Source: Lysinibacillus sphaericus (lineage in GTDB: Bacteria; Bacillota; Bacilli; Bacillales_A; Planococcaceae). From it: 64,000 nucleotides of DNA. Below the pieces are notes generated by a model. That model worked only from the letters and a program-made list of their open reading frames with translations. It was not told the DNA's origin and ran no database searches. The position numbers and the translations under genes were made by a program. This document shows positions 10,860 through 21,198 of this stretch, piece after piece. The stretch spans positions 3,658,001-3,722,000 of the forward strand of contig NZ_CP015224.1 in the NCBI RefSeq assembly GCF_001629735.1. Reading direction: 5' to 3'. Position 1 is the first letter of the stretch; every line of letters starts with the position of its first letter.

Positions 10860-11330
10860 TTACCAGCGGTAGTGAGCGAATGCTTTGTTCGCTTCTGCCA
10901 TTTTGTGCATATCTTCACGTTTCTTAACTGATGCACCAGTGTTGTTAGAAGCATCAAGAATTTCGTTAGCTAAACGTTCTTCCATAGTTTTTTCACCACG
11001 AAGACGAGCATAGTTAACTAGGTAACGAAGACCTAAAGTTGTACGACGTTCTGGACGTACTTCAACCGGTACTTGGTAGTTAGAACCACCAACACGGCGA
11101 GCGCGTACTTCAAGAACTGGCATTACGTTATTTAGAGCAGCTTCGAATACTTCAATTGGATTTTCACCAGAACGTTCTTTAACAATTTCGAACGCACCGT
11201 ATAAAATCTTTTGAGAAGTACCTCTTTTACCATCAACCATCATTTTATTGATTAAACGAGTTACTAGTTTTGAACTATAAATTGGATCTGGTAACACGTC
11301 ACGTTTGGAAACAGGACCTTTACGAGGCAT
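10860..11330 (-). CDS. rpsG: 30S ribosomal protein S7
   Basis: S7 nucleates assembly of the 30S head. The 156-residue protein begins [20 protein letters not shown] and ends NKAFAHYRW, both typical. The frame is open 22 codons further upstream, but the ATG at 11328-11330 is the only one with a strong site (AAAGGAGGAAAA). It follows rpsL after 147 bases that contain a hairpin (11394-11428). S7 is the autoregulator of this operon in Escherichia coli; whether that holds here is unknown. Confidence 0.98.
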   Translation of the reverse strand: MPRKGPVSKRDVLPDPIYSSKLVTRLINKMMVDGKRGTSQKILYGAFEIVKERSGENPIEVFEAALNNVMPVLEVRARRVGGSNYQVPVEVRPERRTTLGLRYLVNYARLRGEKTMEERLANEILDASNNTGASVKKREDMHKMAEANKAFAHYRW

Positions 11331-11393
11331 GTGTTTTCCTCCTTTCGAATAAATATCGATTATTTTATAAGTTGGCCTTTTATATTCGTCCAT

Positions 11394-11428
11394 CAAATAT
11401 CAAATCTGCTAGCAAGATTCGATATTTG
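11394..11428 (-). promoter_or_regulatory. Hairpin in the rpsL-rpsG intercistronic region
   Basis: CAAATATC plus AATCT pair with AGATT plus GATATTTG, 13 pairs with one mismatch around a 7-base loop. No U-run follows, so it is not a terminator. Its place matches the S12-S7 spacer where S7 binds in E. coli, but the sequence itself does not prove that role. Confidence 0.5.
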
Positions 11429-11477
11429 TGACATTTAGTATAAGGCTCAGTTTTAAATAACGTTATTGAACGTTAAA

Positions 11478-11897
11478 TTATTTTTTTTCTTTAGGGCGTT
11501 TTGTTCCGTATTTAGAACGTGATTGTAAACGACCGTTTACACCAGCTGTATCAAGAGCACCACGTACGATATGGTAACGAACACCCGCTAAGTCTTTTAC
11601 GCGTCCGCCACGGATAAGAACAACGCTGTGCTCTTGTAAGTTGTGGCCTTCACCTGGGATATAAGCTGTAACCTCAATTTGGTTAGTTAAACGTACACGA
11701 GCGTATTTACGTAACGCTGAGTTTGGTTTACGAGGTGTCATTGTACCAACACGAGTACAAACACCGCGTTTTTGAGGAGACTTAACATCAGTTAAAGATT
11801 TTTTAAATGAGTTATATCCTTTGTTTAACGCTGGTGATTTTGATTTCGTGATTTTAGATTGACGAGGCTTACGTACTAATTGGTTAATTGTAGGCAT
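11478..11897 (-). CDS. rpsL: 30S ribosomal protein S12
   Basis: S12 shapes the decoding centre and sets accuracy; it is the classic target of streptomycin-resistance mutations. The 139-residue protein starts [15 protein letters not shown]. The loop [11 protein letters not shown] (K57, equivalent to E. coli K42) is unchanged. In the second loop [13 protein letters not shown] the normally invariant proline is alanine (A104, equivalent to E. coli P90), encoded GCG. K101 (E. coli K87) is intact. Start and ribosome binding site are normal, and the gene lies between the L7Ae-like gene and rpsG. Confidence 0.97.
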   Translation of the reverse strand: MPTINQLVRKPRQSKITKSKSPALNKGYNSFKKSLTDVKSPQKRGVCTRVGTMTPRKPNSALRKYARVRLTNQIEVTAYIPGEGHNLQEHSVVLIRGGRVKDLAGVRYHIVRGALDTAGVNGRLQSRSKYGTKRPKEKK

Positions 11898-11995
11898 CGG
11901 TATTTCCTCCCTTCATTTATTCCTTGTTAATACCACACATCCAGGTGGTTCATTTTTTGGGTAAAAACAAAGTCTTTGTGCTTAACACACAAAAA

Positions 11996-12244
11996 CTACT
12001 CTACAGTAATCGCAACTACCGCAGCTCCAACATGGATTCCACAGGCCTTGCCCAGTTCCTTTTTGGACTCAACAAGAATAACTGGTATACCGATTTCTCT
12101 CGCGAAAGATATGGCCAAATCGGTTACCCAATTGTCTGCATCAAGTGCCACAAGGAGTTCTTTCACTGAACCGGCTCGCATTGCTTTTACTGCTTGCTTT
12201 GTACCTATGATTGTTTGACTAGCCTTTACTTTATCATAAGACAT
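11996..12244 (-). CDS. rplGB: L7Ae-family K-turn-binding protein (YbxF type)
   Basis: This 82-residue protein belongs to the L7Ae/L30e/Gadd45 family, whose Bacillus members bind kink-turn RNA. It begins [20 protein letters not shown] and has the conserved core [18 protein letters not shown]. The ATG at 12244 is chosen because GGAGG lies 8 bases upstream; an ATG two codons earlier is too close to that site. Its place between rpoC and rpsL is that of Bacillus ybxF. It is the first gene of the str operon transcript here. Confidence 0.93.
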   Translation of the reverse strand: MSYDKVKASQTIIGTKQAVKAMRAGSVKELLVALDADNWVTDLAISFAREIGIPVILVESKKELGKACGIHVGAAVVAITVE

Positions 12245-12289
12245 TTTCATATCCTCCGAAGTACAGACAGTTAACTATCAACCTTCAAT

Positions 12290-12318
12290 ATATTATCATT
12301 ACCATTTTATACTGTCAA
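12290..12318 (-). promoter_or_regulatory. Strong SigA promoter of the str operon
   Basis: Consensus TTGACA (12313-12318), 17-base spacer and extended -10 TGA-TAATAT (12290-12295) on the minus strand, just after the rpoC terminator and 45 bases before the L7Ae-like gene. Confidence 0.85.
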
Positions 12319-12328
12319 CTAATATCTT

Positions 12329-12367
12329 TAAAAAGTCCGAAGAGACGGTGGAATTCCATCTCTTCGG
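12329..12367 (-). terminator. Terminator after rpoC
   Basis: CCGAAGAGA pairs with TCTCTTCGG, with the self-complementary TGGAATTCCA inside the loop, followed by CTTTTTAAA on the minus strand. It lies 16 bases after the rpoC stop. Confidence 0.85.
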
Positions 12368-12382
12368 CGCTATTTTTACTAT

Positions 12383-15300
12383 CTATTCAGCAGAAACGAC
12401 TTCTGTGTCAAGCTCATCTTTTTCGATGCGGATTTGACGGTAACGTTGCATACCAGTACCTGCAGGAACAAGTTTACCGATAATTACGTTCTCTTTTAAT
12501 CCAAGAAGCTCGTCACGTTTACCCTTAATTGCTGCATCTGTTAACACACGTGTTGTTTCTTGGAATGATGCTGCAGATAAGAATGATTCTGTTTCAAGAG
12601 AAGCTTTTGTAATACCTAGGATTACAGGACGACAAGTTGCAGGGTTTTTGCCATCCATAACAGCATCTGCGTTTGCCTCTGCGAACTGGTGGATATCTAG
12701 TAATGAACCTGGTAATAAATCTGTATCTCCAGCTTCAATTACACGTACTTTACGAAGCATTTGGCGAACCATTACCTCGATATGTTTATCTCCAATTTCT
12801 ACCCCTTGCATACGGTATACTTTTTGAACTTCTTTTAATAAATATTCTTGAACAGTTGAAACGTCTTTGACTTTTAATAATTGTTTTGGATCGATAGAAC
12901 CTTCTGTTAAAACTTGACCACGCTCCACATTATCACCTTCGATAACTTTAAGACGTGCATTATAAGGCGCTTGGTACTTACGAGTTTCTACGTCACCTTG
13001 AATCGTAATTTCTTTTAAGCCTTCACGGATTTCTGTGATATCTGAAACAGTACCTGCGATCTCTGAAATAACAGATTGACCTTTTGGATTACGTGCTTCA
13101 AAGATCTCCTGGATACGTGGAAGACCTTGTGTAATATCGTCCCCGGCAACCCCACCTGTATGGAATGTACGCATTGTTAACTGTGTACCTGGTTCACCGA
13201 TTGATTGAGCGGCAATAATACCAACTGCCTCTCCAACCTCAACCTTTTCACCTGTTGCTAAGTTCATGCCGTAACATTTTTTACATACGCCATGTTTTGT
13301 ATTACATGTAAATGCTGAACGGATAGTCACTTCTTCGATACCAGCTTCGATAATTGCACGAGCCACATCTTGATCGATTAAACCGTCTTTATTTAGAATC
13401 ACTTCACCAGTTTCAGGATGTACGATTGTTTTCTTCGTATGACGACCAACAATACGCTCATCTAGAGCCTCGATTAGCTCTGTGCCTTCCATTAATGCAC
13501 CAATTGTTAAACCACGGTCAGTACCACAGTCATCTTCGCGCACAATAACATCCTGTGCAACGTCAACAAGACGACGAGTTAAGTAACCTGAATCGGCAGT
13601 TTTTAGGGCTGTATCGGCAAGACCTTTACGAGCACCGTGAGTTGAGATGAAGTACTCTAATACTGTTAAACCTTCACGGAATGAAGATTTAATTGGTAGT
13701 TCGATGATACGACCAGCCGGGTTGGCCATCAGACCACGCATACCTGCTAACTGTGTAAAGTTAGATGCGTTACCACGGGCACCTGAGTCAGACATCATGA
13801 AGATTGGGTTTGTTTTCTCAAGAGACTTCATCAGCTTGGCTTGGATTTCATCTTTCGCAGCACTCCAGCTTGAGATAACACGGTCATAACGTTCATCCTC
13901 TGTGATGAAACCACGGCGGAATTGCGCTTGAACTTTATCAACCTTTTCTTGAGCTACTGCTAAAATTTCACCTTTGTCAGGTAATACCACGATATCAGAT
14001 ACACCAACAGTAATACCGGCACGAGTTGAATATTTGAATCCTAGGTTTTTCATGCGGTCAAGCATTTTAGATGTTTCAGTAATGTGGAAACGTTTAAATA
14101 CTTCAGCAATGATATTTCCTAAGAACTTTTTACGGAATGGATTTACAACTGGTACAGATTCAAAATGCTTGCGCAATACAGCTGTACGTTGTGCATCAAT
14201 TTTCCCTTTTTCATCAAGGCTATTATAAGCACTATCTGATTCAAGCTCTTTTAGTGTTTCTTCGTCAATTGTTAAATTCACAAAGTATTTTTCTGGTGTT
14301 ACTTGCTCTAAGTTAAAATCAGTCGGCTCATTGATATAAGGGAATGATTCAGGCAAGATTTCGTTAAAGATCACTTTACCAACAGTCGTTAATAGGAACA
14401 TGTTATTTTGTTCCTCTGTGAAGGTTGGATTATTTAACGAACCAGCTTTAATAGCAATACGTGTATGCAAATGCACATGACCTGTATCATATGCGATTAA
14501 TACTTCGTTTGGACCGTAGAAAATAGTACCTTCTCCACGTGCACTTTCACGTTCAAGCGTTAAGTAGTAGTTTCCTAATACCATATCTTGTGAAGGTGTT
14601 ACAACAGGTTTACCGTCTTTAGGGTTCAGAATGTTTTGCGCAGCAAGCATTAGAAGACGAGCCTCAGCTTGAGCTTCTGCAGACAATGGTACGTGAACGG
14701 CCATTTGGTCACCATCGAAGTCAGCGTTATATGCTGTACATACTAATGGGTGAAGACGAATAGCACGACCTTCTACTAGTGTTGGTTCAAATGCTTGAAT
14801 ACCAAGACGGTGTAGCGTTGGTGCACGGTTTAGTAATACTGGATGCTCACGAATAACATCTTCTAGTACGTCCCAAACGTCGTTGTTTAAACGTTCGATT
14901 TTACGCTTAGCAGATTTAATATTATGAGCTAGGCCACGTTCTACTAATTCCTTCATAACGAAAGGCTTGAATAACTCAATAGCCATTTCTTTAGGTAGAC
15001 CACATTGGTACATTTTTAAGTTTGGACCTACTACGATAACGGAACGACCGGAATAGTCAACACGTTTACCAAGTAGATTTTGACGGAAACGACCTTGTTT
15101 ACCTTTCAACATATGTGAAAGTGATTTTAGTGGACGGTTACCAGGACCTGTTACAGGGCGTCCGCGACGACCATTATCAATTAATGCGTCAACAGCTTCT
15201 TGTAACATACGTTTTTCGTTTTGTACGATGATGCTTGGAGCACCTAAATCTAATAAACGTTTTAATCGGTTATTACGGTTGATAACACGACGGTATAGAT

Positions 15301-16066
15301 CGTTTAAATCTGAAGTTGCAAAACGTCCACCATCTAATTGCACCATTGGGCGAAGCTCGGGTGGAATTACAGGTAGTACATCTAAAATCATCCATTCAGG
15401 TGAGTTACCTGAGTTACGGAATGATTCAACAACTTCTAAACGTTTGATAGCACGCGTACGTCTTTGACCTTGTGCAGATTTTAACTCCTCTTTTAAAGAA
15501 TGAGTTTCATCTTCTAGGTCAATTTTGCCTAATAATTTTTTAATTGCTTCTGCACCCATTGAAGCTTCGAATGTATTTCCGAACTTTTCACGGTATGCGC
15601 GGTACTCTTTTTCAGAAAGTAATTGTTTGCTTTCTAAATTTGTAGCACCAGCATCAATCACAACGTATGAAGCGAAATAAATCACTTCTTCAAGTGCACG
15701 CGGTGACATATCTAAAATTAGACCCATACGGCTAGGAATACCTTTGAAGTACCAGATATGAGAAACTGGTGCAGCTAATTCTATATGACCCATACGTTCA
15801 CGACGAACTTTAGCACGCGTTACTTCAACACCACAGCGGTCACAAACTACGCCTTTATAGCGGACACGTTTATACTTACCACAATGACATTCCCAATCCT
15901 TAGTTGGCCCAAAAATACGTTCACAGAATAAACCATCTTTTTCTGGTTTTAACGTACGGTAGTTAATTGTTTCAGGTTTTTTAACCTCACCATATGACCA
16001 AGAGCGAATCTTGTCAGGGGATGCTAAACCGATTTTCATATATTCAAATTCATTAACGTCTATCAA
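12383..16066 (-). CDS. rpoC: DNA-directed RNA polymerase subunit beta'
   Basis: This is the catalytic clamp subunit of RNA polymerase. The 1227 residues include the N-terminal zinc site [19 protein letters not shown], the magnesium-binding NADFDGDQM and the cysteines of the second zinc site near [21 protein letters not shown]. It is about 28 residues longer than the 1199-residue Bacillus subtilis protein as I remember it; much of the excess is an acidic stretch around [20 protein letters not shown], just before the conserved [13 protein letters not shown]. The start is TTG (16064-16066) with GGGAGGT seven bases upstream. It follows rpoB after a 202-base spacer containing a terminator-like hairpin. 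Confidence 0.97.
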   Translation of the reverse strand: MIDVNEFEYMKIGLASPDKIRSWSYGEVKKPETINYRTLKPEKDGLFCERIFGPTKDWECHCGKYKRVRYKGVVCDRCGVEVTRAKVRRERMGHIELAAPVSHIWYFKGIPSRMGLILDMSPRALEEVIYFASYVVIDAGATNLESKQLLSEKEYRAYREKFGNTFEASMGAEAIKKLLGKIDLEDETHSLKEELKSAQGQRRTRAIKRLEVVESFRNSGNSPEWMILDVLPVIPPELRPMVQLDGGRFATSDLNDLYRRVINRNNRLKRLLDLGAPSIIVQNEKRMLQEAVDALIDNGRRGRPVTGPGNRPLKSLSHMLKGKQGRFRQNLLGKRVDYSGRSVIVVGPNLKMYQCGLPKEMAIELFKPFVMKELVERGLAHNIKSAKRKIERLNNDVWDVLEDVIREHPVLLNRAPTLHRLGIQAFEPTLVEGRAIRLHPLVCTAYNADFDGDQMAVHVPLSAEAQAEARLLMLAAQNILNPKDGKPVVTPSQDMVLGNYYLTLERESARGEGTIFYGPNEVLIAYDTGHVHLHTRIAIKAGSLNNPTFTEEQNNMFLLTTVGKVIFNEILPESFPYINEPTDFNLEQVTPEKYFVNLTIDEETLKELESDSAYNSLDEKGKIDAQRTAVLRKHFESVPVVNPFRKKFLGNIIAEVFKRFHITETSKMLDRMKNLGFKYSTRAGITVGVSDIVVLPDKGEILAVAQEKVDKVQAQFRRGFITEDERYDRVISSWSAAKDEIQAKLMKSLEKTNPIFMMSDSGARGNASNFTQLAGMRGLMANPAGRIIELPIKSSFREGLTVLEYFISTHGARKGLADTALKTADSGYLTRRLVDVAQDVIVREDDCGTDRGLTIGALMEGTELIEALDERIVGRHTKKTIVHPETGEVILNKDGLIDQDVARAIIEAGIEEVTIRSAFTCNTKHGVCKKCYGMNLATGEKVEVGEAVGIIAAQSIGEPGTQLTMRTFHTGGVAGDDITQGLPRIQEIFEARNPKGQSVISEIAGTVSDITEIREGLKEITIQGDVETRKYQAPYNARLKVIEGDNVERGQVLTEGSIDPKQLLKVKDVSTVQEYLLKEVQKVYRMQGVEIGDKHIEVMVRQMLRKVRVIEAGDTDLLPGSLLDIHQFAEANADAVMDGKNPATCRPVILGITKASLETESFLSAASFQETTRVLTDAAIKGKRDELLGLKENVIIGKLVPAGTGMQRYRQIRIEKDELDTEVVSAE

Positions 16067-16098
16067 GGAGCCTACCTCCCTCTAGTATAGGTCTTTAT

Positions 16099-16127
16099 AA
16101 AGACTCTTTTACGCAGCTCGATAATCG
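16099..16127 (-). promoter_or_regulatory. Possible rpoC promoter
   Basis: Downstream of the intergenic terminator the minus strand reads approximately TTGCAA, 17 bases, TAAAAG, a moderate promoter. A perfect 14-base palindrome GTCTTTATAAAGAC (about 16091-16104) sits close to the start of the gene. If the terminator is efficient, a promoter here would be needed. Confidence 0.35.
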
Positions 16128-16178
16128 TTTGCAAAGAATTTCCTCTTTGACAAAGGATTAGAAATAGAATGATTTATT

Positions 16179-16218
16179 AAAAGAAAAAGCCAGGCAGGGC
16201 GTTAAATCCTGCCCGGCT
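16179..16218 (-). terminator. Terminator-like hairpin between rpoB and rpoC
   Basis: AGCCGGGCAGG (16208-16218, minus) pairs with CCTGCCTGGCT (16188-16198) with one G-U pair, then TTTTTCTTTT. The stem and U-run meet the normal standard for an intrinsic terminator, although the two genes are usually cotranscribed. Confidence 0.85.
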
Positions 16219-16268
16219 AATTTGAAAATAAGTTTGACCTTCTTCACCATTGTGAATTTTGGTTTCCA

Positions 16269-19200
16269 TTATTCAAAAGACTCTACTGGCTCTTCTTCAG
16301 TATCTGGCTGTGGTGCGATGTTAAGTGCATCAGCTGGTTGAAGATCTTCTTCTTCGTCTAAATCACGAAGCTCTACTTCTTCATCATTAACTGTTAACAT
16401 CTTAACGTCCATACCAAGAGATTGAAGTTCTTTAATCAATACTTTGAATGATTCAGGAACCCCTGGCTCTGGTACACTTTCACCCTTAACGATGGCTTCA
16501 TACGTTTTCACACGACCAACAACGTCATCGGATTTAACTGTTAAGATTTCTTGAAGTGTATAAGCGGCACCATATGCTTCAAGTGCCCATACTTCCATCT
16601 CACCAAAACGTTGTCCACCAAATTGCGCTTTACCACCAAGTGGTTGCTGCGTAACAAGTGAGTAAGGACCCGTTGAACGCGCGTGAAGTTTATCGTCAAC
16701 CATGTGAGCAAGTTTGATCATATACATGATACCAACAGATACACGGTTATCAAATGGTTCACCAGAACGGCCATCATACAGGATAGTTTTACCGTCACGG
16801 TTCATCCCTGCTTCTTCCATTGTTTCCCAAACATCTTCTTCATTCGCACCATCAAATACTGGTGTTGCCATGTGGACGCCTAGGTAGCGAGAAGCCATAC
16901 CTAAGTGTAATTCTAAAACTTGTCCGATATTCATACGAGAAGGTACACCAAGTGGATTTAACATGATATCAACAGGCGTGCCATCTGGCATGAACGGCAT
17001 ATCTTCTTCTGGCAAGATACGAGAGATAACCCCTTTGTTACCATGACGTCCGGCCATTTTGTCCCCAACGCGAATTTTACGTTTTTGAACAATGTAAGCA
17101 CGAACTAATTGGTTAACACCTGGTGGTAATTCATCGCCATCTTCACGGTTAAATACTTTAACATCCAGAATGATACCGCCAGCACCATGAGGGACACGTA
17201 ATGATGTATCACGAACCTCACGAGCTTTTTCACCGAAAATAGCATGTAATAAACGCTCTTCAGCAGTTAATTCTGTAACTCCTTTAGGCGTTACTTTCCC
17301 TACAAGAATATCACCGTCACGTACTTCCGCACCAATACGGATAATACCACGTTCGTCTAGGTTACGAAGTGCATCTTCCCCGACATTCGGAATATCACGA
17401 GTGATTTCTTCAGGTCCAAGTTTTGTATCACGAGACTCTGATTCATATTCTTCAATATGAACAGATGTATAAACATCGTCTTTTACAAGGCGCTCACTCA
17501 TAATAACAGCATCCTCATAGTTAAAGCCGTTCCAAGTCATGAATGCAACAAGTACGTTACGTCCAAGAGCTAATTCGCCTTTTTCCATTGATGGACCATC
17601 TGCTAAAATATCGCGAGGCTTCACACGTTCACCTACTTTTACAAGCGGACGTTGGTTATATGAAGTACCTTGGTTTGAACGAATGAATTTTTGTAATTTA
17701 TATTTTGTTAAATCGCCTTTAACCTCTTTGCCGTCAACAACTTCAATGCGGCGAACATGGATAGAGCGAGCTTCAACATGCTCAACAATACCATCATACT
17801 TCGCTACTACAGCTGCACCTGAATCACGTGCATCCACGTGTTCCATACCCGTACCAACGAATGGTGCCTCTGGGTTAAGAAGTGGAACTGCTTGACGTTG
17901 CATGTTTGCACCCATAAGTGCACGGTTAGAGTCATCGTTTTCTAAGAATGGGATACACGCAGTCGCTGCAGAAACTACTTGTTTAGGAGATACGTCCATG
18001 TAGTCCATTTGAGCTTTATTAAATACTGTGTTATCTCCGCGGAAACGACCTACTACTTCGTCATTTGCAAAGCTACCATCTGGATTTAATGGTGAGTTTG
18101 CTTGTGCTACGTAGTAGTTATCTTCTTCATCAGCTGTTAGATAATCAATTTGATCCGTTACTTGACCTGTTTCATGGTCAATACGACGGTAAGGCGTTTC
18201 GATGAAACCAAATTTATTTACTTTAGCGAAAGAAGATAATGAGTTGATTAAACCAATGTTTGGCCCCTCTGGTGTCTCGATTGGACACATACGACCATAG
18301 TGAGAGTAGTGAACGTCACGTACTTCGAAACCAGCACGCTCACGTGTTAAACCACCAGGCCCTAATGCAGATAATCGGCGTTTATGCGTTAACTCTGCTA
18401 ACGGGTTTGTTTGGTCCATGAATTGTGATAATTGAGAGCTTCCGAAGAACTCTTTAATTGACGCAATGACTGGACGAATATTAATTAATTGTTGTGGTAC
18501 GATAGCCGCTGTGTCGTTAATAGACATACGTTCACGTACTACACGTTCCATACGAGATAATCCAATACGGAACTGGTTTTGTAGTAACTCACCTACAGAA
18601 CGTAGACGACGGTTACCTAAATGGTCAATATCATCTGTTGCACCTACTTGATAAAGCAAGTTGAAGAAATAGCTTACTGAAGACAATACGTCAGCAGGAG
18701 TGATATTTTTTACTTCTTCATCAATATAGGCATTACTAATGATATTAATTTCTTTTTGTGCTTCATCTTTCGGTGCATAAATTTTAATAGATTGGATTGT
18801 TACATCGTCCTCAAGTACTCCACCAACTTGTGATAAAGTACGGAAACCAATACCCTTCGAAGAATCTTCTAGGTAAGGTAGGATTTTATCTAAAGTACGG
18901 CGATCAAGCACTGTACCTTTCTCTACTAAAATTTCGCCTGTTTCTGGGTCTACAAGCGTTTCAGCAATCGTTTGGTTGAATAAACGATTTTTAATATGAA
19001 GCTTTTTATTCATTTTGTAGCGTCCAACATTCGCTAAATCATAGCGTTTTGCGTCAAAGAAACGAGAGTATAATAAACTTTTCGCACTTTCAACTGTTGG
19101 TGGTTCACCTGGACGTAAACGCTCGTAGATTTCTAAAAGTGCTTTTTCAGTGCTTTCAGAGTTATCTTTTTCTAACGTATTACGTAAATACTCGTTATCA

Positions 19201-19835
19201 CCGATAATATCGATAATTTCTTGGTCTGAGCCAAAACCTAATGCACGAAGTAATACGGTTACTGGTAGTTTACGAGTACGATCGATACGTACATATACCA
19301 CATCTTTTGCATCCGTTTCATACTCTAACCAAGCACCACGGTTTGGAATCACTGTAGCTCCAAAACCTTTTTTACCGTTCTTATCCGTTTTATCATGGAA
19401 ATACACACTTGGTGAACGAACTAATTGTGAAACGATAACACGTTCAGCACCATTGATAATGAATGTACCCGTTTCTGTCATTAATGGGAAATCACCCATG
19501 AAGACATCCTGTTCTTTCACTTCGTCTGTTTCTTTGTTGTAAAGACGTACTTTCACACGTAATGGAGCTGCGTAAGTAACATCTCGCTCTTTACACTCAT
19601 CAACATCATATTTAGGATCACCTAATGAATAATCGATGAATTCTAATGAAAGATTGCCTGTAAAGTCCTCGATCGGCGAAATGTCACGGAACATTTCACG
19701 TAAACCTTCTTCAAGGAACCACTCGTAAGACGCCGTTTGAATCTCAATCAGATTTGGAAGCTCAAGCACCTCTTTAATACGCGCAAAGCTTCTACGCTGG
19801 CGGTGTTGTCCGTACTGAACTAGTTGACCTGTCAA
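16269..19835 (-). CDS. rpoB: DNA-directed RNA polymerase subunit beta
   Basis: The beta subunit carries part of the active site and the rifampicin pocket. With the TTG at 19833-19835 as start the protein has 1188 residues beginning [20 protein letters not shown], matching Bacillus homologues. A GTG three codons upstream (19844) lies directly on the ribosome binding site TGAGGGG and is less likely. The rifampicin cluster reads [20 protein letters not shown] and [11 protein letters not shown], the susceptible form. The C-terminal end is rich in acidic residues. A structured leader precedes the gene. Confidence 0.97.
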   Translation of the reverse strand: MTGQLVQYGQHRQRRSFARIKEVLELPNLIEIQTASYEWFLEEGLREMFRDISPIEDFTGNLSLEFIDYSLGDPKYDVDECKERDVTYAAPLRVKVRLYNKETDEVKEQDVFMGDFPLMTETGTFIINGAERVIVSQLVRSPSVYFHDKTDKNGKKGFGATVIPNRGAWLEYETDAKDVVYVRIDRTRKLPVTVLLRALGFGSDQEIIDIIGDNEYLRNTLEKDNSESTEKALLEIYERLRPGEPPTVESAKSLLYSRFFDAKRYDLANVGRYKMNKKLHIKNRLFNQTIAETLVDPETGEILVEKGTVLDRRTLDKILPYLEDSSKGIGFRTLSQVGGVLEDDVTIQSIKIYAPKDEAQKEINIISNAYIDEEVKNITPADVLSSVSYFFNLLYQVGATDDIDHLGNRRLRSVGELLQNQFRIGLSRMERVVRERMSINDTAAIVPQQLINIRPVIASIKEFFGSSQLSQFMDQTNPLAELTHKRRLSALGPGGLTRERAGFEVRDVHYSHYGRMCPIETPEGPNIGLINSLSSFAKVNKFGFIETPYRRIDHETGQVTDQIDYLTADEEDNYYVAQANSPLNPDGSFANDEVVGRFRGDNTVFNKAQMDYMDVSPKQVVSAATACIPFLENDDSNRALMGANMQRQAVPLLNPEAPFVGTGMEHVDARDSGAAVVAKYDGIVEHVEARSIHVRRIEVVDGKEVKGDLTKYKLQKFIRSNQGTSYNQRPLVKVGERVKPRDILADGPSMEKGELALGRNVLVAFMTWNGFNYEDAVIMSERLVKDDVYTSVHIEEYESESRDTKLGPEEITRDIPNVGEDALRNLDERGIIRIGAEVRDGDILVGKVTPKGVTELTAEERLLHAIFGEKAREVRDTSLRVPHGAGGIILDVKVFNREDGDELPPGVNQLVRAYIVQKRKIRVGDKMAGRHGNKGVISRILPEEDMPFMPDGTPVDIMLNPLGVPSRMNIGQVLELHLGMASRYLGVHMATPVFDGANEEDVWETMEEAGMNRDGKTILYDGRSGEPFDNRVSVGIMYMIKLAHMVDDKLHARSTGPYSLVTQQPLGGKAQFGGQRFGEMEVWALEAYGAAYTLQEILTVKSDDVVGRVKTYEAIVKGESVPEPGVPESFKVLIKELQSLGMDVKMLTVNDEEVELRDLDEEEDLQPADALNIAPQPDTEEEPVESFE

Positions 19836-19865
19836 CTCATTCACCCCTCAATAAAGCGATATTAG

Positions 19866-19907
19866 GTCTTTGCAAAATCATACAAATAGTGTATGATTTC
19901 GAAAGAC
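19866..19907 (-). promoter_or_regulatory. Long hairpin in the rpoB leader
   Basis: On the minus strand GTCTTTCGAAATCATAC folds back on GTATGATTTTGCAAAGAC with a small internal asymmetry, 15 or more pairs around a 7-base loop. No U-run follows. It ends about 30 bases before the rpoB start, where it could affect ribosome access or mRNA processing. Confidence 0.55.
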
Positions 19908-19937
19908 AAAAAGAAAACGAGTCTTCAAAAAGATCTC
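19906..19937 (-). terminator. Terminator/attenuator-like hairpin upstream of rpoB
   Basis: GAG-A-TCTT pairs with AAGACTC (one bulged A) followed by GTTTTCTTTTTG on the minus strand. It lies downstream of the promoter at 20039-20067, so it could act as an attenuator in the rpoB leader. Confidence 0.55.
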
Positions 19938-20038
19938 ATTTTCGGTTAACTAAACTTATCTTGGCAAGTATACCCATATTAAAACAATTCTATACAAAAA
20001 GGGCATACGACCTCAAAATAATATTTTTGCATTGTATC

Positions 20039-20067
20039 ATATTATCATAGCCGATTTGTCAAGTCAA
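20039..20067 (-). promoter_or_regulatory. SigA promoter of rpoBC
   Basis: On the minus strand TTGACT (20062-20067), 17 bases and extended -10 TGA-TAATAT (20039-20044). A second overlapping set, TTGACA (20057-20062) with TATGAT (20036-20041), has a short 15-base spacer. Transcription would start about 200 bases before rpoB. Confidence 0.75.
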
Positions 20068-20086
20068 TAAATTATACATATTTCAT

Positions 20087-20689
20087 TTATTTTTTTGCTC
20101 GTATTATCCAGTATCCTTTTTTCTTCTCGACAACATCGACTTCGGAAAATTTACCCTCTAGGTAACTTACTGTCGATGGCGCTCCTTGTTTCTTCTGAAT
20201 TACTACCCAAAGCTCTCCAGATGACACTAGTCTATCATAAGCTCCATCGTAAAAGCGGAAAATCGTTTCCTTCCCTGCACGAATTGGCGGATTCGTTAAG
20301 ATAGCTGCTGCTTCTATATCTTTATCAACCATCGATAGGCCGTCACTCACAAATATTCGTACATTTTGAACACCGTTCACTTGCGCATTTTTTTGCGAAA
20401 GCGCAACTGCACGTTCATTTATATCCATCATACAAACGGTACGGTCTGGATTCGCTTTGGCGATGGATAATCCTATCGGCCCATATCCACACCCTATATC
20501 AAAAATTGCACCATCAATATTAGGCATTTGAAAAGCGTCTATTAAAACACGGGATCCAAAATCTACTTCGCTTTTACTAAATACACCTGCATCCGTTTCA
20601 AATGAAAACGAATGCCCTAGTAATTGAAATGTCCAATGACGAGGTTTACTCTCAGTTTGAGGATTACTTGTATAATAGTGATCTGACAT
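20087..20689 (-). CDS. RsmC-like 16S rRNA (guanine-N2) methyltransferase
   Basis: This 200-residue protein is a class I SAM-dependent methyltransferase with the binding motif FDIGCGYGPIGL near residue 65 and the catalytic NPPIR motif near residue 135 (NPPF/NPPI is typical of enzymes that methylate the exocyclic amine of guanine). It corresponds to Bacillus YbxB, which lies in the same place between rplL and rpoB, and is shorter than E. coli RsmC because it is essentially the C-terminal half. ATG 20689 is chosen because GGAGG lies 7 bases upstream; a GTG two codons earlier is too close. Confidence 0.88.
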   Translation of the reverse strand: MSDHYYTSNPQTESKPRHWTFQLLGHSFSFETDAGVFSKSEVDFGSRVLIDAFQMPNIDGAIFDIGCGYGPIGLSIAKANPDRTVCMMDINERAVALSQKNAQVNGVQNVRIFVSDGLSMVDKDIEAAAILTNPPIRAGKETIFRFYDGAYDRLVSSGELWVVIQKKQGAPSTVSYLEGKFSEVDVVEKKKGYWIIRAKK

Positions 20690-20710
20690 TTTCACGCCTC
20701 CTCAGAATGA

Positions 20711-20740
20711 AGAAAAAAGCTCGCCAATATGACGAGCTTT
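20711..20740 (-). terminator. Terminator after rplL
   Basis: AAAGCTCG pairs with CGAGCTTT around a 9-base loop, followed by TTTTTCTT. It lies 26 bases after rplL and directly before the ribosome binding site of the methyltransferase gene, so that gene probably depends on read-through. Confidence 0.85.
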
Positions 20741-20765
20741 CCTTTTGTTTAAAAGTAACGCGAGA

Positions 20766-21125
20766 TTACTTAACTTCTACAGATGCGCCAACTTCTTCAA
20801 GTTTAGTTTTGATTTCTTCAGCTTCATCTTTAGAAACGCCTTCTTTAAGAGCTTTAGGAGCGTTATCTACTACTTCTTTAGCTTCTTTAAGACCTAAACC
20901 AGTGATTTCGCGAACCACTTTGATTACTTTAATTTTTTCTGCACCAGCAGATGCTAATACTACGTCGAATTCTGTTTTCTCTTCAGCTGCAGCAGCACCA
21001 CCAGCAACTACTGCTACAGGAGCAGCAGCTGTTACACCGAATTCTTCTTCGATAGCTTTTACTAAATCGTTTAATTCAAGAACTGTCATAGCTTTGATAG
21101 CTTCTAAGATTTGCTCTTTGTTCAT
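20766..21125 (-). CDS. rplL: 50S ribosomal protein L7/L12
   Basis: This is the flexible stalk protein that recruits translational GTPases. It has 119 residues: an N-terminal dimerisation helix ([20 protein letters not shown]), an alanine-rich hinge near residues 33-50 and the conserved C-terminal domain containing [20 protein letters not shown]. It follows rplJ by 73 bases and has the site TAGGAGG. Normal in every respect. Confidence 0.98.
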   Translation of the reverse strand: MNKEQILEAIKAMTVLELNDLVKAIEEEFGVTAAAPVAVVAGGAAAAEEKTEFDVVLASAGAEKIKVIKVVREITGLGLKEAKEVVDNAPKALKEGVSKDEAEEIKTKLEEVGASVEVK

Positions 21126-21198
21126 TATAATTTCCTCCTAATTGGATAATGTTTTATTTTTTTGCGGTCAAGCCGCGGAAGTTTTTGGACGTATTAAA

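Noticed and set aside
10757..10957. Minus-strand 66-codon frame between fusA and rpsG
   Set aside because: It overlaps the end of rpsG in another frame and has no ribosome binding site of its own.
18330..18480. Rifampicin-resistance change in rpoB
   Set aside because: The cluster [20 protein letters not shown] and RLSALG is the susceptible form at every position I can compare.
20602..21141. Plus-strand 179-codon frame across rplL and the methyltransferase gene
   Set aside because: It crosses a terminator, is antisense to rplL, and its Ser/Thr/Ala-rich sequence is what antisense L7/L12 gives.
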